A DNA stretch of 64,000 nt from [Actinomadura] parvosata subsp. kistnae. Lineage in GTDB: Bacteria; Actinomycetota; Actinomycetes; Streptosporangiales; Streptosporangiaceae. The translations under genes and the position numbers were made by a program. The notes under the pieces were generated by a model, which made no database searches, was not told the origin of the DNA, and saw only the letters and a program-made list of their open reading frames with translations. The stretch lies in NCBI RefSeq assembly GCF_900323885.1, contig NZ_OOHJ01000018.1, positions 3,211,001-3,275,000 of the forward strand, in the 5' to 3' direction. Below, one piece after another: positions 15,932 to 24,596 of this stretch (positions are counted from its first letter, which is position 1; the number at the start of each line of letters is the position of its first letter).

Positions 15932-17386
15932 ATGAGGGTGGGGACTGGGGAGTCCGCTGTCGTGCTCCTCGAGGCCGTGCCGCGCCGCGCGTCGAGCATC
16001 TGGACGCGTGCGTACTTACGGCTGCTGTTGTACGGGGACACGGTGTGCGCGCTGCTCGCGTGCGTGTGCGTGCTGGGCATCCGGCTGATCACCGGCGCGT
16101 ACATCCCGCCGGCCGAGTTCCTGCTGGGATTCGGCCTCGTCATCGCCTGGCCCATCGCCTTATGGATGGGCGGCGCGTACCGCCAGCGCGCCAACGGCGA
16201 GGGGTCGGAGGAGTTCAAGGCCGTCTTCAATGGCGGCATCGGGCTGATGGCGGCCGTCGCCATCCTGGCCTACGCCACGCAGACGGCCATCGCGCGCAGC
16301 TTCGTCATGGCGATGCTGCCGCTGGCGCTGCTGGCCACGCTCTACTACCGCTACCGCATGCGCAAGCGGCTGCACCAGCGCAGGGCCGTGGGCGACTACA
16401 TGCGCCAGGTGATCGCGGTCGGGCACCGGGAGTCGATCCTCGACCTGGTGGTGCAGTTCAGGCGCCAGCCGTACCACGGGATGCGGGTGGTGGGAGCCTG
16501 CGTGCCCGACAGCGCCATGGACATGGATCTCGACGGCGTCCCGGTGCTGGGCTCGTTCGGGGACGTGGCGCATGTCGTGGAGCGGGAGCGGGCCGACGCG
16601 GTGGCCGTGCTGGCCTGCCCGGAGCTGGACGGCGCGGCGCTGCGCCGGCTGGCCTGGAGCCTGGAGACCGCGCGCACCGACCTGTTCGTGGCGCCCGCGC
16701 TGCTCGACGTGGCCGGGCCCAGGATCAGCATCAGGCCGGTCGCGGGCATGCCGCTGCTGCACGTGGAGCACCCCGAGTTCGACGGCATGCGGCAGTTCGT
16801 GAAGACCGTGTTCGACCGCCTCGCGGCGGGGCTCGCGCTGCTGGTGCTGGCGCTGCCGCTGCTGGCGATCGCGCTGCTCATCCGGCTGACCAGCCCCGGT
16901 CCCGCCTTCTTCTACCAGACAAGAGTCGGCAAAGACGGCAAAGACTTCCGTCTGGTGAAATTTCGGACCATGGTGGTGGATGCGGAGCGGCTCAAGCGCA
17001 CCCTGCTCGACTCGAACGAGTTCGACGGAGTGCTCTTCAAGATTAGGAACGATCCAAGGATCACCAGGGTAGGCGCTTTCCTGCGGAAATACTCCCTCGA
17101 CGAGCTGCCTCAGCTGCTCAATGTCCTGCGCGGCGAGATGTCCCTCGTCGGCCCCCGCCCGCCGCTGCCGGAGGAGGTCGCCGAGTACGGCACCGACGTG
17201 CGCCGCCGCCTGGTCGTCAAGCCGGGCATGACCGGGCTCTGGCAGGTCAGCGGGCGCTCCGACCTCTCCTGGGAGGAGTCCGTACGCCTCGACCTGCGCT
17301 ACGTGGAGAACTGGTCGCTCATCCTCGACCTGCAGATCCTGTGGAAGACCTGGTCCGTCGTCACCCGTGGAGAAGGGGCTTACTAG
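15932..17386 (+). CDS. Polyprenyl-phosphate sugar phosphotransferase (initiating transferase)
   Basis: 484 residues. Four to five N-terminal membrane segments (residues about 30-145) precede a soluble CoA-binding-like domain (about 160-280), one further helix, and the C-terminal bacterial sugar-transferase domain (PF02397 type) with RLTSPGPAFFYQTRVGKDGK, VKFRTM, YSLDELPQLLNVLRGEM and SLVGPRPPLPEE. It transfers sugar-1-phosphate from a nucleotide sugar to undecaprenyl phosphate, the first step of repeat-unit assembly. ATG 15932 follows GTCAGGGTGG; upstream in-frame starts lack hydrophobic order. It is directly joined to rmlA with no spacer. Confidence 0.95.
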   Translation: MRVGTGESAVVLLEAVPRRASSIWTRAYLRLLLYGDTVCALLACVCVLGIRLITGAYIPPAEFLLGFGLVIAWPIALWMGGAYRQRANGEGSEEFKAVFNGGIGLMAAVAILAYATQTAIARSFVMAMLPLALLATLYYRYRMRKRLHQRRAVGDYMRQVIAVGHRESILDLVVQFRRQPYHGMRVVGACVPDSAMDMDLDGVPVLGSFGDVAHVVERERADAVAVLACPELDGAALRRLAWSLETARTDLFVAPALLDVAGPRISIRPVAGMPLLHVEHPEFDGMRQFVKTVFDRLAAGLALLVLALPLLAIALLIRLTSPGPAFFYQTRVGKDGKDFRLVKFRTMVVDAERLKRTLLDSNEFDGVLFKIRNDPRITRVGAFLRKYSLDELPQLLNVLRGEMSLVGPRPPLPEEVAEYGTDVRRRLVVKPGMTGLWQVSGRSDLSWEESVRLDLRYVENWSLILDLQILWKTWSVVTRGEGAY

Positions 17387-18454
17387 GTGAAAGCACTCGT
17401 GCTCGCCGGGGGGTCGGGCACCCGGCTGCGCCCCATCACGCACACCTCGGCCAAGCAACTGGTGCCGGTCGCCAACAAGCCGGTCCTGTTCTACGGCCTG
17501 GAGGCGATCGCGCAGGCCGGCATCCAGGAGCTGGGCCTCGTCGTGGGCGACACGCACGCGGAGATCGAGGCCGCCGTCGGCGACGGCTCGGCGTTCGGCC
17601 TCCAGGTGACGTACCTGCGGCAGCAGGCCCCGCTCGGGCTGGCGCACGGCGTGCTGATCGCCCGCGACTACCTGGGCGACGACGACTTCGTCATGTACCT
17701 GGGTGACAACTTCGTCGTGGGCGGCATCAACGACCTGGTCCACCGGTTCGCCAGGGACCGGCCGGCCGCCCAGATCCTGCTGACCAGGGTCGGCGACCCC
17801 ACCCAGTTCGGGGTGGCCGAGCTGGACGCCGAGGGGCGCGTGATCGGCCTGGAGGAGAAACCCGAGCGGCCCAAGAGCGACCTCGCGCTCGTCGGCGTCT
17901 ACCTGTTCAGCCCCGCCGTGCACGCGGCGGTGGCCGAGCTCAAACCGTCGTGGCGGGGCGAGCTGGAGATCACCGACGCCATCCAGTGGCTCATCGAGTC
18001 GGGGCAGCGCGTCGAGTCCTCCGTGATCACCGGCTACTGGAAGGACACCGGCAACGTCACCGACATGCTGGAGGTCAACCGGCTCGTGCTGGAGTCGGTC
18101 GAGCCCAGGATCGAGGGGCGGGTGGACGAGGCCAGCGAGCTCATCGGCCGCGTCGCGATCGAGCCGGGCGCGGTGGTCGAGCGCTCGCGCGTGGTCGGCC
18201 CGGCGATCATCGGCGGCGGCGCCCGCATCCAGGACAGCTACGTGGGCCCGTACACCTCCATCGGCGCCTCCTGCGCCGTCGTCGGCAGCGAGATCGAGTA
18301 CTCGATCGTGCTGCCCCGCGCCTCCATCGCCGGGGTGGGCCGCATCGAGTCGTCGCTGATCGGCCACGACGTCGAGGTCACCCCGGCTCCCAACACGCCC
18401 AAAGCCCACCGTCTCGTGCTGGGCGATCACAGCAAGGTACAGATCAGTTCATGA
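17387..18454 (+). CDS. rmlA: Glucose-1-phosphate thymidylyltransferase, long form
   Basis: 355 residues, GTG start immediately after the previous stop. It makes dTDP-glucose from dTTP and glucose-1-phosphate. Residues 1-235 form the nucleotidyltransferase domain with LVLAGGSGTRLRPITHT and the sugar-site GVYLFSPAVH. Residues about 245-355 are a left-handed beta-helix tail with hexapeptide-like repeats (VVERSRVVGPAIIGGGARIQ), which makes it the long StrD-like form found in secondary-metabolite and actinobacterial clusters, not the 290-residue RmlA. It overlaps rmlB by four bases. Confidence 0.94.
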   Translation: MKALVLAGGSGTRLRPITHTSAKQLVPVANKPVLFYGLEAIAQAGIQELGLVVGDTHAEIEAAVGDGSAFGLQVTYLRQQAPLGLAHGVLIARDYLGDDDFVMYLGDNFVVGGINDLVHRFARDRPAAQILLTRVGDPTQFGVAELDAEGRVIGLEEKPERPKSDLALVGVYLFSPAVHAAVAELKPSWRGELEITDAIQWLIESGQRVESSVITGYWKDTGNVTDMLEVNRLVLESVEPRIEGRVDEASELIGRVAIEPGAVVERSRVVGPAIIGGGARIQDSYVGPYTSIGASCAVVGSEIEYSIVLPRASIAGVGRIESSLIGHDVEVTPAPNTPKAHRLVLGDHSKVQISS

Positions 18455-19377
18455 CAAGAATCCTGGTGACGGGTGGTGCGGGATTCATCGGCTCCCACTT
18501 CGTCCGGAACCTCCACGACGGGTACGTCACCGTCCTCGACAAGCTCACGTACGCCGGGAACCGCGCCAACCTCGACGGGGTACGGCACGAGTTCGTGCAC
18601 GGCGACATCTGCGACGCCGACCTGCTCGCCCGGGTCGTCCCCGGCCACGACCTCGTGGTCAACTTCGCCGCCGAGTCCCACGTGGACCGCTCGATCGAGG
18701 GCGCCGCCGAGTTCATGCGCACCAACGCGCTCGGCACCCAGACGCTGCTGCAGGCGTGCCTGGAGGCCGGGGTGCCGAAGGTGGTGCAGGTCTCGACCGA
18801 CGAGGTGTACGGCTCCATCGACATCGGCTCCTGGGACGAGTCGGCCCCGGTGCGGCCCCGGTCGCCGTACGCGGCGTCGAAGGCGAGCGGCGACCTGATC
18901 GCCCGCGCGTACGCGATCACGTACGGGCTGAACGTCTCGATCACCCGCTGCGGCAACAACTACGGGCCCCGGCAGTACCCCGAGAAGCTGATCCCGCTGT
19001 TCGTCACGAACCTGCTGCGCGGCAGGAAGGTGCCGCTGTACGGCGACGGCGGCAACGTGCGGGACTGGATCCACGTCGAGGACCACTGCGCGGGCATCCG
19101 CCTGGTCGCCGAGAAGGGCGAGCCGGGCGAGGTCTACCACATCGCGGGCACGGCGGAGCTGACCAACAAGGAGCTCACGGCGCGCCTGCTCGAAGCCTGC
19201 GGCAGGGACTGGGACATGGTCACGTACGTGGCCGACCGCAAGGGCCACGACCGCAGGTACTCGCTGGACGACTCGAAGCTGCGGGCGCTCGGCTACCGGC
19301 CCGAGATCCCGTTCGAGCAGGGGCTCAAGGACACCGTCCGGTGGTATGCCACCCACCGCGACTGGTGGAGTCGTTGA
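18451..19377 (+). CDS. rmlB: dTDP-glucose 4,6-dehydratase
   Basis: 308 residues, ATGA overlap with rmlA. It converts dTDP-glucose to dTDP-4-keto-6-deoxyglucose, the branch point of deoxysugar synthesis. Visible hallmarks: ILVTGGAGFIGSHFVRNL (NAD-binding), ESHVDRSI, QVSTDEVYGS with the Asp-Glu acid/base pair, and PYAASKASGD (YxxxK). RCGNNYGPRQYPEKLIP follows. Length is slightly short for the family but complete. Confidence 0.96.
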   Translation: MTRILVTGGAGFIGSHFVRNLHDGYVTVLDKLTYAGNRANLDGVRHEFVHGDICDADLLARVVPGHDLVVNFAAESHVDRSIEGAAEFMRTNALGTQTLLQACLEAGVPKVVQVSTDEVYGSIDIGSWDESAPVRPRSPYAASKASGDLIARAYAITYGLNVSITRCGNNYGPRQYPEKLIPLFVTNLLRGRKVPLYGDGGNVRDWIHVEDHCAGIRLVAEKGEPGEVYHIAGTAELTNKELTARLLEACGRDWDMVTYVADRKGHDRRYSLDDSKLRALGYRPEIPFEQGLKDTVRWYATHRDWWSR

Positions 19378-19405
19378 CCGTTTCCCACTTGGGCCGGGAG
19401 GCCGC

Positions 19406-20257
19406 ATGAGGTGGCTGATCACGGGGGCGGGCGGCATGCTGGCCGCCGACGTCCTCTGCAGGACCGCGCTGACGGGCGAGCCGGTGCTCGCGCTCGGCCG
19501 GGCCGAGCTGGACGTGTGCGACAGGCGCGCGGTGCACGACTTCGTCTCCGCCTACCGGCCGAGGGCCGTGCTGAACTGCGCGGCCTGGACGGCCGTGGAC
19601 GACGCGGAGACGCACGAGGAGCAGGCGCTGGCGGTGAACGGGGACGCGCCGCGCTGGCTGGCCGAGGCGTGCGACCGGGTCGGCGCGCGGCTCGTGCACG
19701 TCTCCACCGATTACGTCTTCGACGGGGCGGCGGGCCCGCCCTACACCGAGGACGCGCTGACCGGGCCGGTGAACGCCTACGGCAGGACCAAGCTGGCGGG
19801 CGAGGCGGCGGTGCTGGAGCACGGCCAGTACGTGGTGCGCACGGCCTGGCTGTACGGGGCGCACGGCCCGAACTTCGCCACCACCATGATCCGATTAGCC
19901 GGGGAGCGGCCCACCGTGAACGTGGTGGACGACCAGCGTGGCCAGCCCACCTGGACCGCCGACCTGGCCGACTACCTGGTCCGGCTGGCGCAGTCGGACC
20001 TGCCGCCCGGCGTCTACCACGGCACGAGCGCGGGCGAGACGACGTGGTGCGGGTTCGCCAGGGAGATCTTCGCGTTGCTGGGCGAGGACCCGGAGCGGGT
20101 GCGCCCGGTGCCGACCTCGGCCTTCCCGCGCCCGGCCCGGCGGCCGGCCAACAGCGTGCTGGCGCACACCCGGTGGGAGCCGATCCGCCCCTGGCGCACG
20201 GCGCTCCACGCCGCCTGGCCCGTCCTGGCGAGGAGCCGCCGATGCAGCGTCGCATAG
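19406..20257 (+). CDS. rmlD: dTDP-4-dehydrorhamnose reductase
   Basis: 283 residues. It reduces dTDP-4-keto-L-rhamnose with NADPH. Motifs: MRWLITGAGGMLAADVL, AWTAVDDAETHEEQAL, VSTDYVFDGAAG and NAYGRTKLAGE (YxxxK). Start ATG 19406 has GGGAG ten bases upstream and precedes the Rossmann strand. The last residues fall in a 36-bp tandem repeat that runs on into the end of the converging epimerase gene. Confidence 0.94.
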   Translation: MRWLITGAGGMLAADVLCRTALTGEPVLALGRAELDVCDRRAVHDFVSAYRPRAVLNCAAWTAVDDAETHEEQALAVNGDAPRWLAEACDRVGARLVHVSTDYVFDGAAGPPYTEDALTGPVNAYGRTKLAGEAAVLEHGQYVVRTAWLYGAHGPNFATTMIRLAGERPTVNVVDDQRGQPTWTADLADYLVRLAQSDLPPGVYHGTSAGETTWCGFAREIFALLGEDPERVRPVPTSAFPRPARRPANSVLAHTRWEPIRPWRTALHAAWPVLARSRRCSVA

Positions 20258-20332
20258 AGCCTGGCGGGGAGCCGTCAGCGCAGCGTCGTACAAGACCTGG
20301 CGGGGAGTCGTCAGCGCAGCGTCGCGTAGAAC
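20225..20332. repeat. 36-bp tandem repeat over convergent rmlD/epimerase ends
   Basis: Three copies begin CTGGCG at 20225, 20261 and 20297. Copy 1 lies in the 3' end of rmlD and copy 3 holds the stop and last codons of the minus-strand epimerase (TCAGCGCAGCGTCG); copy 2 repeats that stop-containing segment between them. Confidence 0.92.
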
Positions 20333-20892
20333 TCCTGGCAGACCTGGTAGTCGGGCAGCAGCCCGGCCCGCAGCGCCTCGTCCAGCAGGGGCGCCTTGGC
20401 GTCCTTCTCCGACAACAGCGGCTCGACGCCGGCCGGCCAGGCGATCTCCAGGGCCGGGTCGAGCGGGTGCACCCCGTGCTCGCGGGCCGGCGTGTACGGC
20501 TCGGAGCACAGGTAGAGCACCGTGGCGCGCTCGCTGAGCGCCATGAACCCGTGCCCGAGCCCTTCGGCGACCAGGACGGCGCTCCTGGTCACGTCGTCGA
20601 GGATCACGCTCTCCCACCGGCCGAACGTGGGCGAGCCGGTGCGCAGGTCCACCACGACGTCCATGACGCTGCCGGACAGGCACATCACGTACTTGGCCTG
20701 TCCGGGCGGCACGTCGGCGAAGTGCAGGCCGCGCAGCACGCCGCGGGCCGAGACGGAGCAGTTGACCTGGGCCAGGTCGAAGCGCCGCCCGGGCAGGTCG
20801 GCGGCGCGGAAGGCCTCGTGGAAGGAGCCGCGGGCGTCCGCGTGGACGGCCGGCGTGTGGCGCCAGACGCCGTCGATGCCGAGGGGATCCAT
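20311..20892 (-). CDS. dTDP-4-keto-6-deoxysugar 3,5-epimerase-like protein (NovW/EvaD type)
   Basis: 193 residues of the RmlC cupin family. It has the catalytic-His motif RGVLRGLHFADVPPGQAKYV and the Tyr-containing VLYLCSEPYTPAREHG, with NPLDP-like HPLDPALEIAWP, the signature of NovW/EvaD-type epimerases from antibiotic-sugar pathways rather than classical rhamnose RmlC. ATG 20892 (MDPLGIDGVW) is preferred over the longer start at 20934. It is divergent from the C-methyltransferase, its expected partner in branched deoxysugar synthesis, with a shared 50-60 base promoter region. Confidence 0.9.
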   Translation of the reverse strand: MDPLGIDGVWRHTPAVHADARGSFHEAFRAADLPGRRFDLAQVNCSVSARGVLRGLHFADVPPGQAKYVMCLSGSVMDVVVDLRTGSPTFGRWESVILDDVTRSAVLVAEGLGHGFMALSERATVLYLCSEPYTPAREHGVHPLDPALEIAWPAGVEPLLSEKDAKAPLLDEALRAGLLPDYQVCQEFYATLR

Positions 20893-20951
20893 GGGCTGAC
20901 AGTAACGAGACCACCGGCCCTCGCGAAATATCAATCTCTTGGAGCGTGCGA

Positions 20952-22154
20952 ATGATGACTTGCCGGTTATGCGGCTCGGACGATCTCATGGGCGTGGTGG
21001 ACCTGGGGGCGACGCCGCCCTGCGAGCGGATCCTCACGGCGGAGCAGCTCGACGAGCCCGAGGTGACCTATCCGCTGCACCTGCGCGTGTGCACGTCGTG
21101 CTGGCTCGCGCAGATCCCGCCGCTGATCACTCCCGAGGAGACGTTCACGGACTACGCCTACTTCTCCTCCTACTCGGCCTCCTGGGTGGAGCACGCCCGC
21201 GCGTTCGTGGCGGGCCTGGACCTGCGGCCGGACTCGTTCGTGGTGGAGGTGGCCAGCAACGACGGCTACCTGCTGCGGCACGTGGTGCAACGCGGGGTGC
21301 GCTGCCTGGGCATCGAGCCGTCGGTGAACGTCGGCCAGGCGGCCAGGGAGCGCGGCGTGCCGACGGTGACGGCGTTCCTGACGCCGGACAGCGCCGAGGC
21401 GGTCGTGCGGGAGCACGGCAAGGCCGACTACGTGGTGGCCAACAACGTCTACGCGCACATCCCGGACGTCGTCGGCTTCACCAAGGGGCTGCGCACGCTG
21501 GTCGCCGACCACGGCCTGGTCTCGATCGAGGTGCAGCACCTGCTCACGCTGATGCAGCTCAACCAGTACGACACGATCTACCACGAGCACTTCCAGTACT
21601 ACACCGTCGCCTCCGCCCAGCGGGCCCTGGCCAGTGGCGGGCTGACGCTGGTGGACGTGGAGCTGCTGACCACGCACGGCGGCTCGATCCGCCTGTGGGC
21701 CGCGCCGGAGGGCGCCCCGTCGCAGCGGGTGTCGGACGTGCTGGCCATGGAGAAGGCGGCCGGGCTGCACGAGCTGTCCGGCTACATCGACTTCACCGAG
21801 CGGGTGGCCAAGGTCCGGCGCGACCTGCTGACGTTCCTGATCACCGCCGCCGAGGAGGGCAGCACGGTGGTCGGGTACGGGGCTCCGGGCAAGGGCAACA
21901 CGCTGCTCAACCACTGCGGCATCCGGCCCGACCTGCTGCCGTACACGGTGGATCGCAACCCGTACAAGCACGGCAAGTTCACCCCCGGGGCGCGCATCCC
22001 GATCTTCGCGCCCGAGCGCATCGCGGCCGACCGGCCCGACTACGTGCTCGTCCTGCCGTGGAACCTGCGCGACGAGCTGGTCGACCAGCTCTCCTACATC
22101 CGCGACTGGGGCGGCCGGCTGGTCTTCCCCATTCCCGCTCTGGAGGTCGTGTGA
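20952..22154 (+). CDS. C-methyltransferase of NDP-4-keto-6-deoxysugars (TylC3/NovU-like)
   Basis: About 400 residues, SAM-dependent, cytoplasmic. The N-terminal zinc-binding domain has CRLCGSDDL and CTSCWLAQIPP (two Cys pairs), the central SAM domain has VVEVASNDGYLLRHVV and ANNVYAHIPD, with catalytic-type HEHFQYYT, and the C-terminal domain has VGYGAPGKGNTLLN. This three-part build is that of sugar 3-C-methyltransferases. Start could be GTG 20946, ATG 20952 or ATG 20955; GGAG at 20941 favours 20952 or 20955. It overlaps the cytidylyltransferase by GTGA. Confidence 0.92.
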   Translation: MMTCRLCGSDDLMGVVDLGATPPCERILTAEQLDEPEVTYPLHLRVCTSCWLAQIPPLITPEETFTDYAYFSSYSASWVEHARAFVAGLDLRPDSFVVEVASNDGYLLRHVVQRGVRCLGIEPSVNVGQAARERGVPTVTAFLTPDSAEAVVREHGKADYVVANNVYAHIPDVVGFTKGLRTLVADHGLVSIEVQHLLTLMQLNQYDTIYHEHFQYYTVASAQRALASGGLTLVDVELLTTHGGSIRLWAAPEGAPSQRVSDVLAMEKAAGLHELSGYIDFTERVAKVRRDLLTFLITAAEEGSTVVGYGAPGKGNTLLNHCGIRPDLLPYTVDRNPYKHGKFTPGARIPIFAPERIAADRPDYVLVLPWNLRDELVDQLSYIRDWGGRLVFPIPALEVV

Positions 22155-22924
22155 AGGTCGTGCTGTTCTGCGGGGGTTACGGCACCCGCATGCGTACGGG
22201 CGCCGGCGACGCCCCGAAGCCGATGCAACTGGTCGGCCCCAGGCCGCTGATCTGGCATGTCATGCGCTACTACGCGCACTTCGGCCACAAGGAGTTCATC
22301 CTGTGCCTCGGCTACGGGGCCGAGCAGATCAAGGACTTCTTCCTGCGGTACGAGGAGACCGCCTCCAACGACTTCGTGCTCCGGGGCGGGCACGTCGAGC
22401 TGCTGGCCACCGACATCTGGGACTGGACGATCTCGTTCATCCACACGGGGGTGGAGTCGCCGATCGGGGAGCGGCTGCGCCGGGTGCGCGACCACCTCCA
22501 GGGCGATGAGATGTTCCTGGCCAATTACGCGGACGTGCTGACGGACGCGCCGCTGCCGGAGATCATCGGCCGGCTGGAGAGGGCGGACGCGGGCGGCGCG
22601 CTGATGGCCGTGCCGCCGCCTGGCACCTTCCACTGCGTGGAGGTCGCCGAGGACGGCATGGTAGGGCAGATCACCGCCGTCACCGAGATGCCGCTGTGGG
22701 TCAACGGCGGATATTTCGTCTTACGCCAGGAGATCTTCGACCACATCCCCGAGGGCGGCGACCTGCTCGTGGACGGCTGCAAGGAGCTGGCCAAGCGCGG
22801 CCGGCTCATGGCCTACCCCTACCGCGGCTACTGGCGCCCCACCGACACCATCAACCAGCGCCTGGAGCTCGACCGCGCCTACGCCCGCGGCGACCGCCCC
22901 TGGGCCCTGTGGGAGCGCACGTGA
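22151..22924 (+). CDS. Sugar-1-phosphate nucleotidyltransferase (glucose-1-P cytidylyltransferase-like)
   Basis: 257 residues, GTG start overlapping the preceding stop. The RfbF-like opening KVVLFCGGYGTRMRTGAGDA ends with PKPM, followed by NYADVLTDAPL and CKELAKRGRLMAYPYRGYW, ending in a D-T-I-N-Q-R motif before the last helix. It should activate a hexose-1-phosphate with CTP, giving a CDP-sugar. The TGA overlaps the next GTG (GTGA). Substrate could be another sugar, since this family is also found away from CDP-deoxysugar genes. Confidence 0.9.
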   Translation: MKVVLFCGGYGTRMRTGAGDAPKPMQLVGPRPLIWHVMRYYAHFGHKEFILCLGYGAEQIKDFFLRYEETASNDFVLRGGHVELLATDIWDWTISFIHTGVESPIGERLRRVRDHLQGDEMFLANYADVLTDAPLPEIIGRLERADAGGALMAVPPPGTFHCVEVAEDGMVGQITAVTEMPLWVNGGYFVLRQEIFDHIPEGGDLLVDGCKELAKRGRLMAYPYRGYWRPTDTINQRLELDRAYARGDRPWALWERT

Positions 22925-23571
22925 ACCGCCTCTTCCCCAGCGGCCTGAGCCGCGTCGCCCTGCTCGCCGCCCACTGCGACGACCTGGCGATCGGCGCCGG
23001 CGGCACCCTCCTCGTGATGTGCACCGCGCATCCGGGCCTCCAGGTGGACGCGCTCGTGCTGTCCGGCGGCGGGACCGTGCGCGAGGAGGAGGAACGCAAC
23101 GCGCTGGCCGCCTTCTGCCCCGGGGCGGACCTGCGGGTGACCGTCGCCAAGGTGCCCGACGGGCGGCTGCCCGCCCACTGGGACGAGGCCAAGAACGCGG
23201 TCGAGGAGCTGCGCATGCGCTGCGAGCCCGACCTGATCCTCGCCCCGCAGGCCGGCGACGCCCACCAGGACCACCGGGGCCTGGCGCGGATGGTGCCGAC
23301 CGCGTTCCGCGACCACCTCACGCTCGGCTACGAGATCCTCAAATGGGACGGGGACCTCGGCCGGCCCAACGCGTACCAGCCGCTCGACCTCGCGCTGGCC
23401 GAGCGCAAGGTCTCCCTGCTCTGGGAGCACTACCCCTCGCAGCGGCACCGCCCGTGGTTCGACAGGGAGGCGTTCCTCGGGCTGGCCAGGATCCGCGGCA
23501 TCGAGTGTCACGCACGCTACGCGGAGGCCTTCTACCTGCACAAACTCGCTCTAGATCTAGCTGGAGGCTGA
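22921..23571 (+). CDS. PIG-L family deacetylase
   Basis: 216 residues. The family metal site AHPDDE is here AAHCDDLAIGAGGTLL, with Cys for Pro and Leu-Ala after the Asp pair, and the second ligand set is GDAHQDHRGLARM (HxxH). PIG-L enzymes deacetylate N-acetyl sugars with zinc. The variant first motif is seen by eye and may mark a sugar-cluster subgroup. It is coupled on both sides, by GTGA upstream and a five-base gap downstream, so it should act on a sugar intermediate of this operon. Confidence 0.9.
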   Translation: MNRLFPSGLSRVALLAAHCDDLAIGAGGTLLVMCTAHPGLQVDALVLSGGGTVREEEERNALAAFCPGADLRVTVAKVPDGRLPAHWDEAKNAVEELRMRCEPDLILAPQAGDAHQDHRGLARMVPTAFRDHLTLGYEILKWDGDLGRPNAYQPLDLALAERKVSLLWEHYPSQRHRPWFDREAFLGLARIRGIECHARYAEAFYLHKLALDLAGG

Positions 23572-23576
23572 TCGAC

Positions 23577-24596
23577 ATGCGTGTCTTGCTCACGGGGCAC
23601 CAGGGCTATCTCGGCACGGTCATGGCGCCCGTGCTCGCCCAGGCCGGCCACGAGGTGGCGGGCCTGGACTCCGGGCTCTTCGCCGAGTGCGTGCTCGGGC
23701 CCGCCCCGGACGACCCGCCGGGGCACCGCGTGGACCTGCGGGACGTACCGGCGAGCCTGCTCGAAGGTTTCGACGCGGTGATCCACCTGGCCGCGCTGTC
23801 CAACGACCCGCTCGGCGCGCTCGCGCCCGAGCTGACCTACGACATCAACCACCACGCCTCCGTGCGGCTGGCCAGGCTGGCGAAGGAGGCGGGCGTGCGG
23901 CGCTTCCTGTACGCCTCCACCTGCTCGGTCTACGGCGCCTCCGGCGGCGACGACCTGCTCGACGAGGACGCCCCGCTGCGGCCCGTCACCCCGTACGCCG
24001 AGTCGAAGGTGCGCGTCGAGGACGATCTCGTCGACCTGGCCGGCGACGGCTTCACGCCGGTGTTCCTGCGCAACGCGACCGCGTTCGGGTTCTCGCCCCG
24101 GCTGCGCGCCGACATCGTGCTGAACAACCTTGTCGGCCACGCCCACCTGACCGGCCAGGTGCGGGTGCTGTCGGACGGCACCCCGTGGCGGCCCCTCGTG
24201 CACGTGGCCGACATCGCCGACGCCTTCCTCGCCGCGCTGACCGCGCCGCGTGAGGCCGTGCACGCCAGGGCGTTCAACGTCGGCGGCGAGATGAACAACC
24301 TGACCGTGGCCGAGATCGCCGAGCACGTCGTGGAGGCGGTGCCCGGCTCCGAGTTGCTGATCACCGGCGAGACCGGCGCCGACCCGCGCTCCTACCGGGT
24401 CTCCTTCGCGCGGATCCGCGAGGCGCTGCCCGGCTACCACGCCCGCTGGACGGTGAAGGCGGGCGCCGTCGAGCTGGCCGACGCCTACCGCTACCACGGG
24501 CTGAGCGCCGAGGACTTCCGCCGCCGCTTCACCCGGCTCGCGTGGCTGGACGACCGCCGCAAGGCCGGGACCGTCTCGGCGGAGCTGCGCACGTGA
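23577..24596 (+). CDS. NAD-dependent sugar epimerase/dehydratase
   Basis: 339 residues, extended SDR. MRVLLTGHQGYLGTVMAPVL is the NAD-binding start (GxxGYLG), with HLAALSNDPLG, YASTCSVYGASGG and TPYAESKVRVED (YxxxK). FRNATAFGFSPRLRAD is typical of the WcaG-like group. ATG 23577 has TGGAGG ten bases upstream. It probably acts on a nucleotide-bound sugar within the polysaccharide pathway. Overlaps the next gene by GTGA. Confidence 0.92.
   Translation: MRVLLTGHQGYLGTVMAPVLAQAGHEVAGLDSGLFAECVLGPAPDDPPGHRVDLRDVPASLLEGFDAVIHLAALSNDPLGALAPELTYDINHHASVRLARLAKEAGVRRFLYASTCSVYGASGGDDLLDEDAPLRPVTPYAESKVRVEDDLVDLAGDGFTPVFLRNATAFGFSPRLRADIVLNNLVGHAHLTGQVRVLSDGTPWRPLVHVADIADAFLAALTAPREAVHARAFNVGGEMNNLTVAEIAEHVVEAVPGSELLITGETGADPRSYRVSFARIREALPGYHARWTVKAGAVELADAYRYHGLSAEDFRRRFTRLAWLDDRRKAGTVSAELRT

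Noticed and set aside
16160..18430. 756-residue antisense frame across the sugar transferase and rmlA
   Set aside because: Opposite two well-recognised enzymes; His/Arg/Gln-rich and without any motif.
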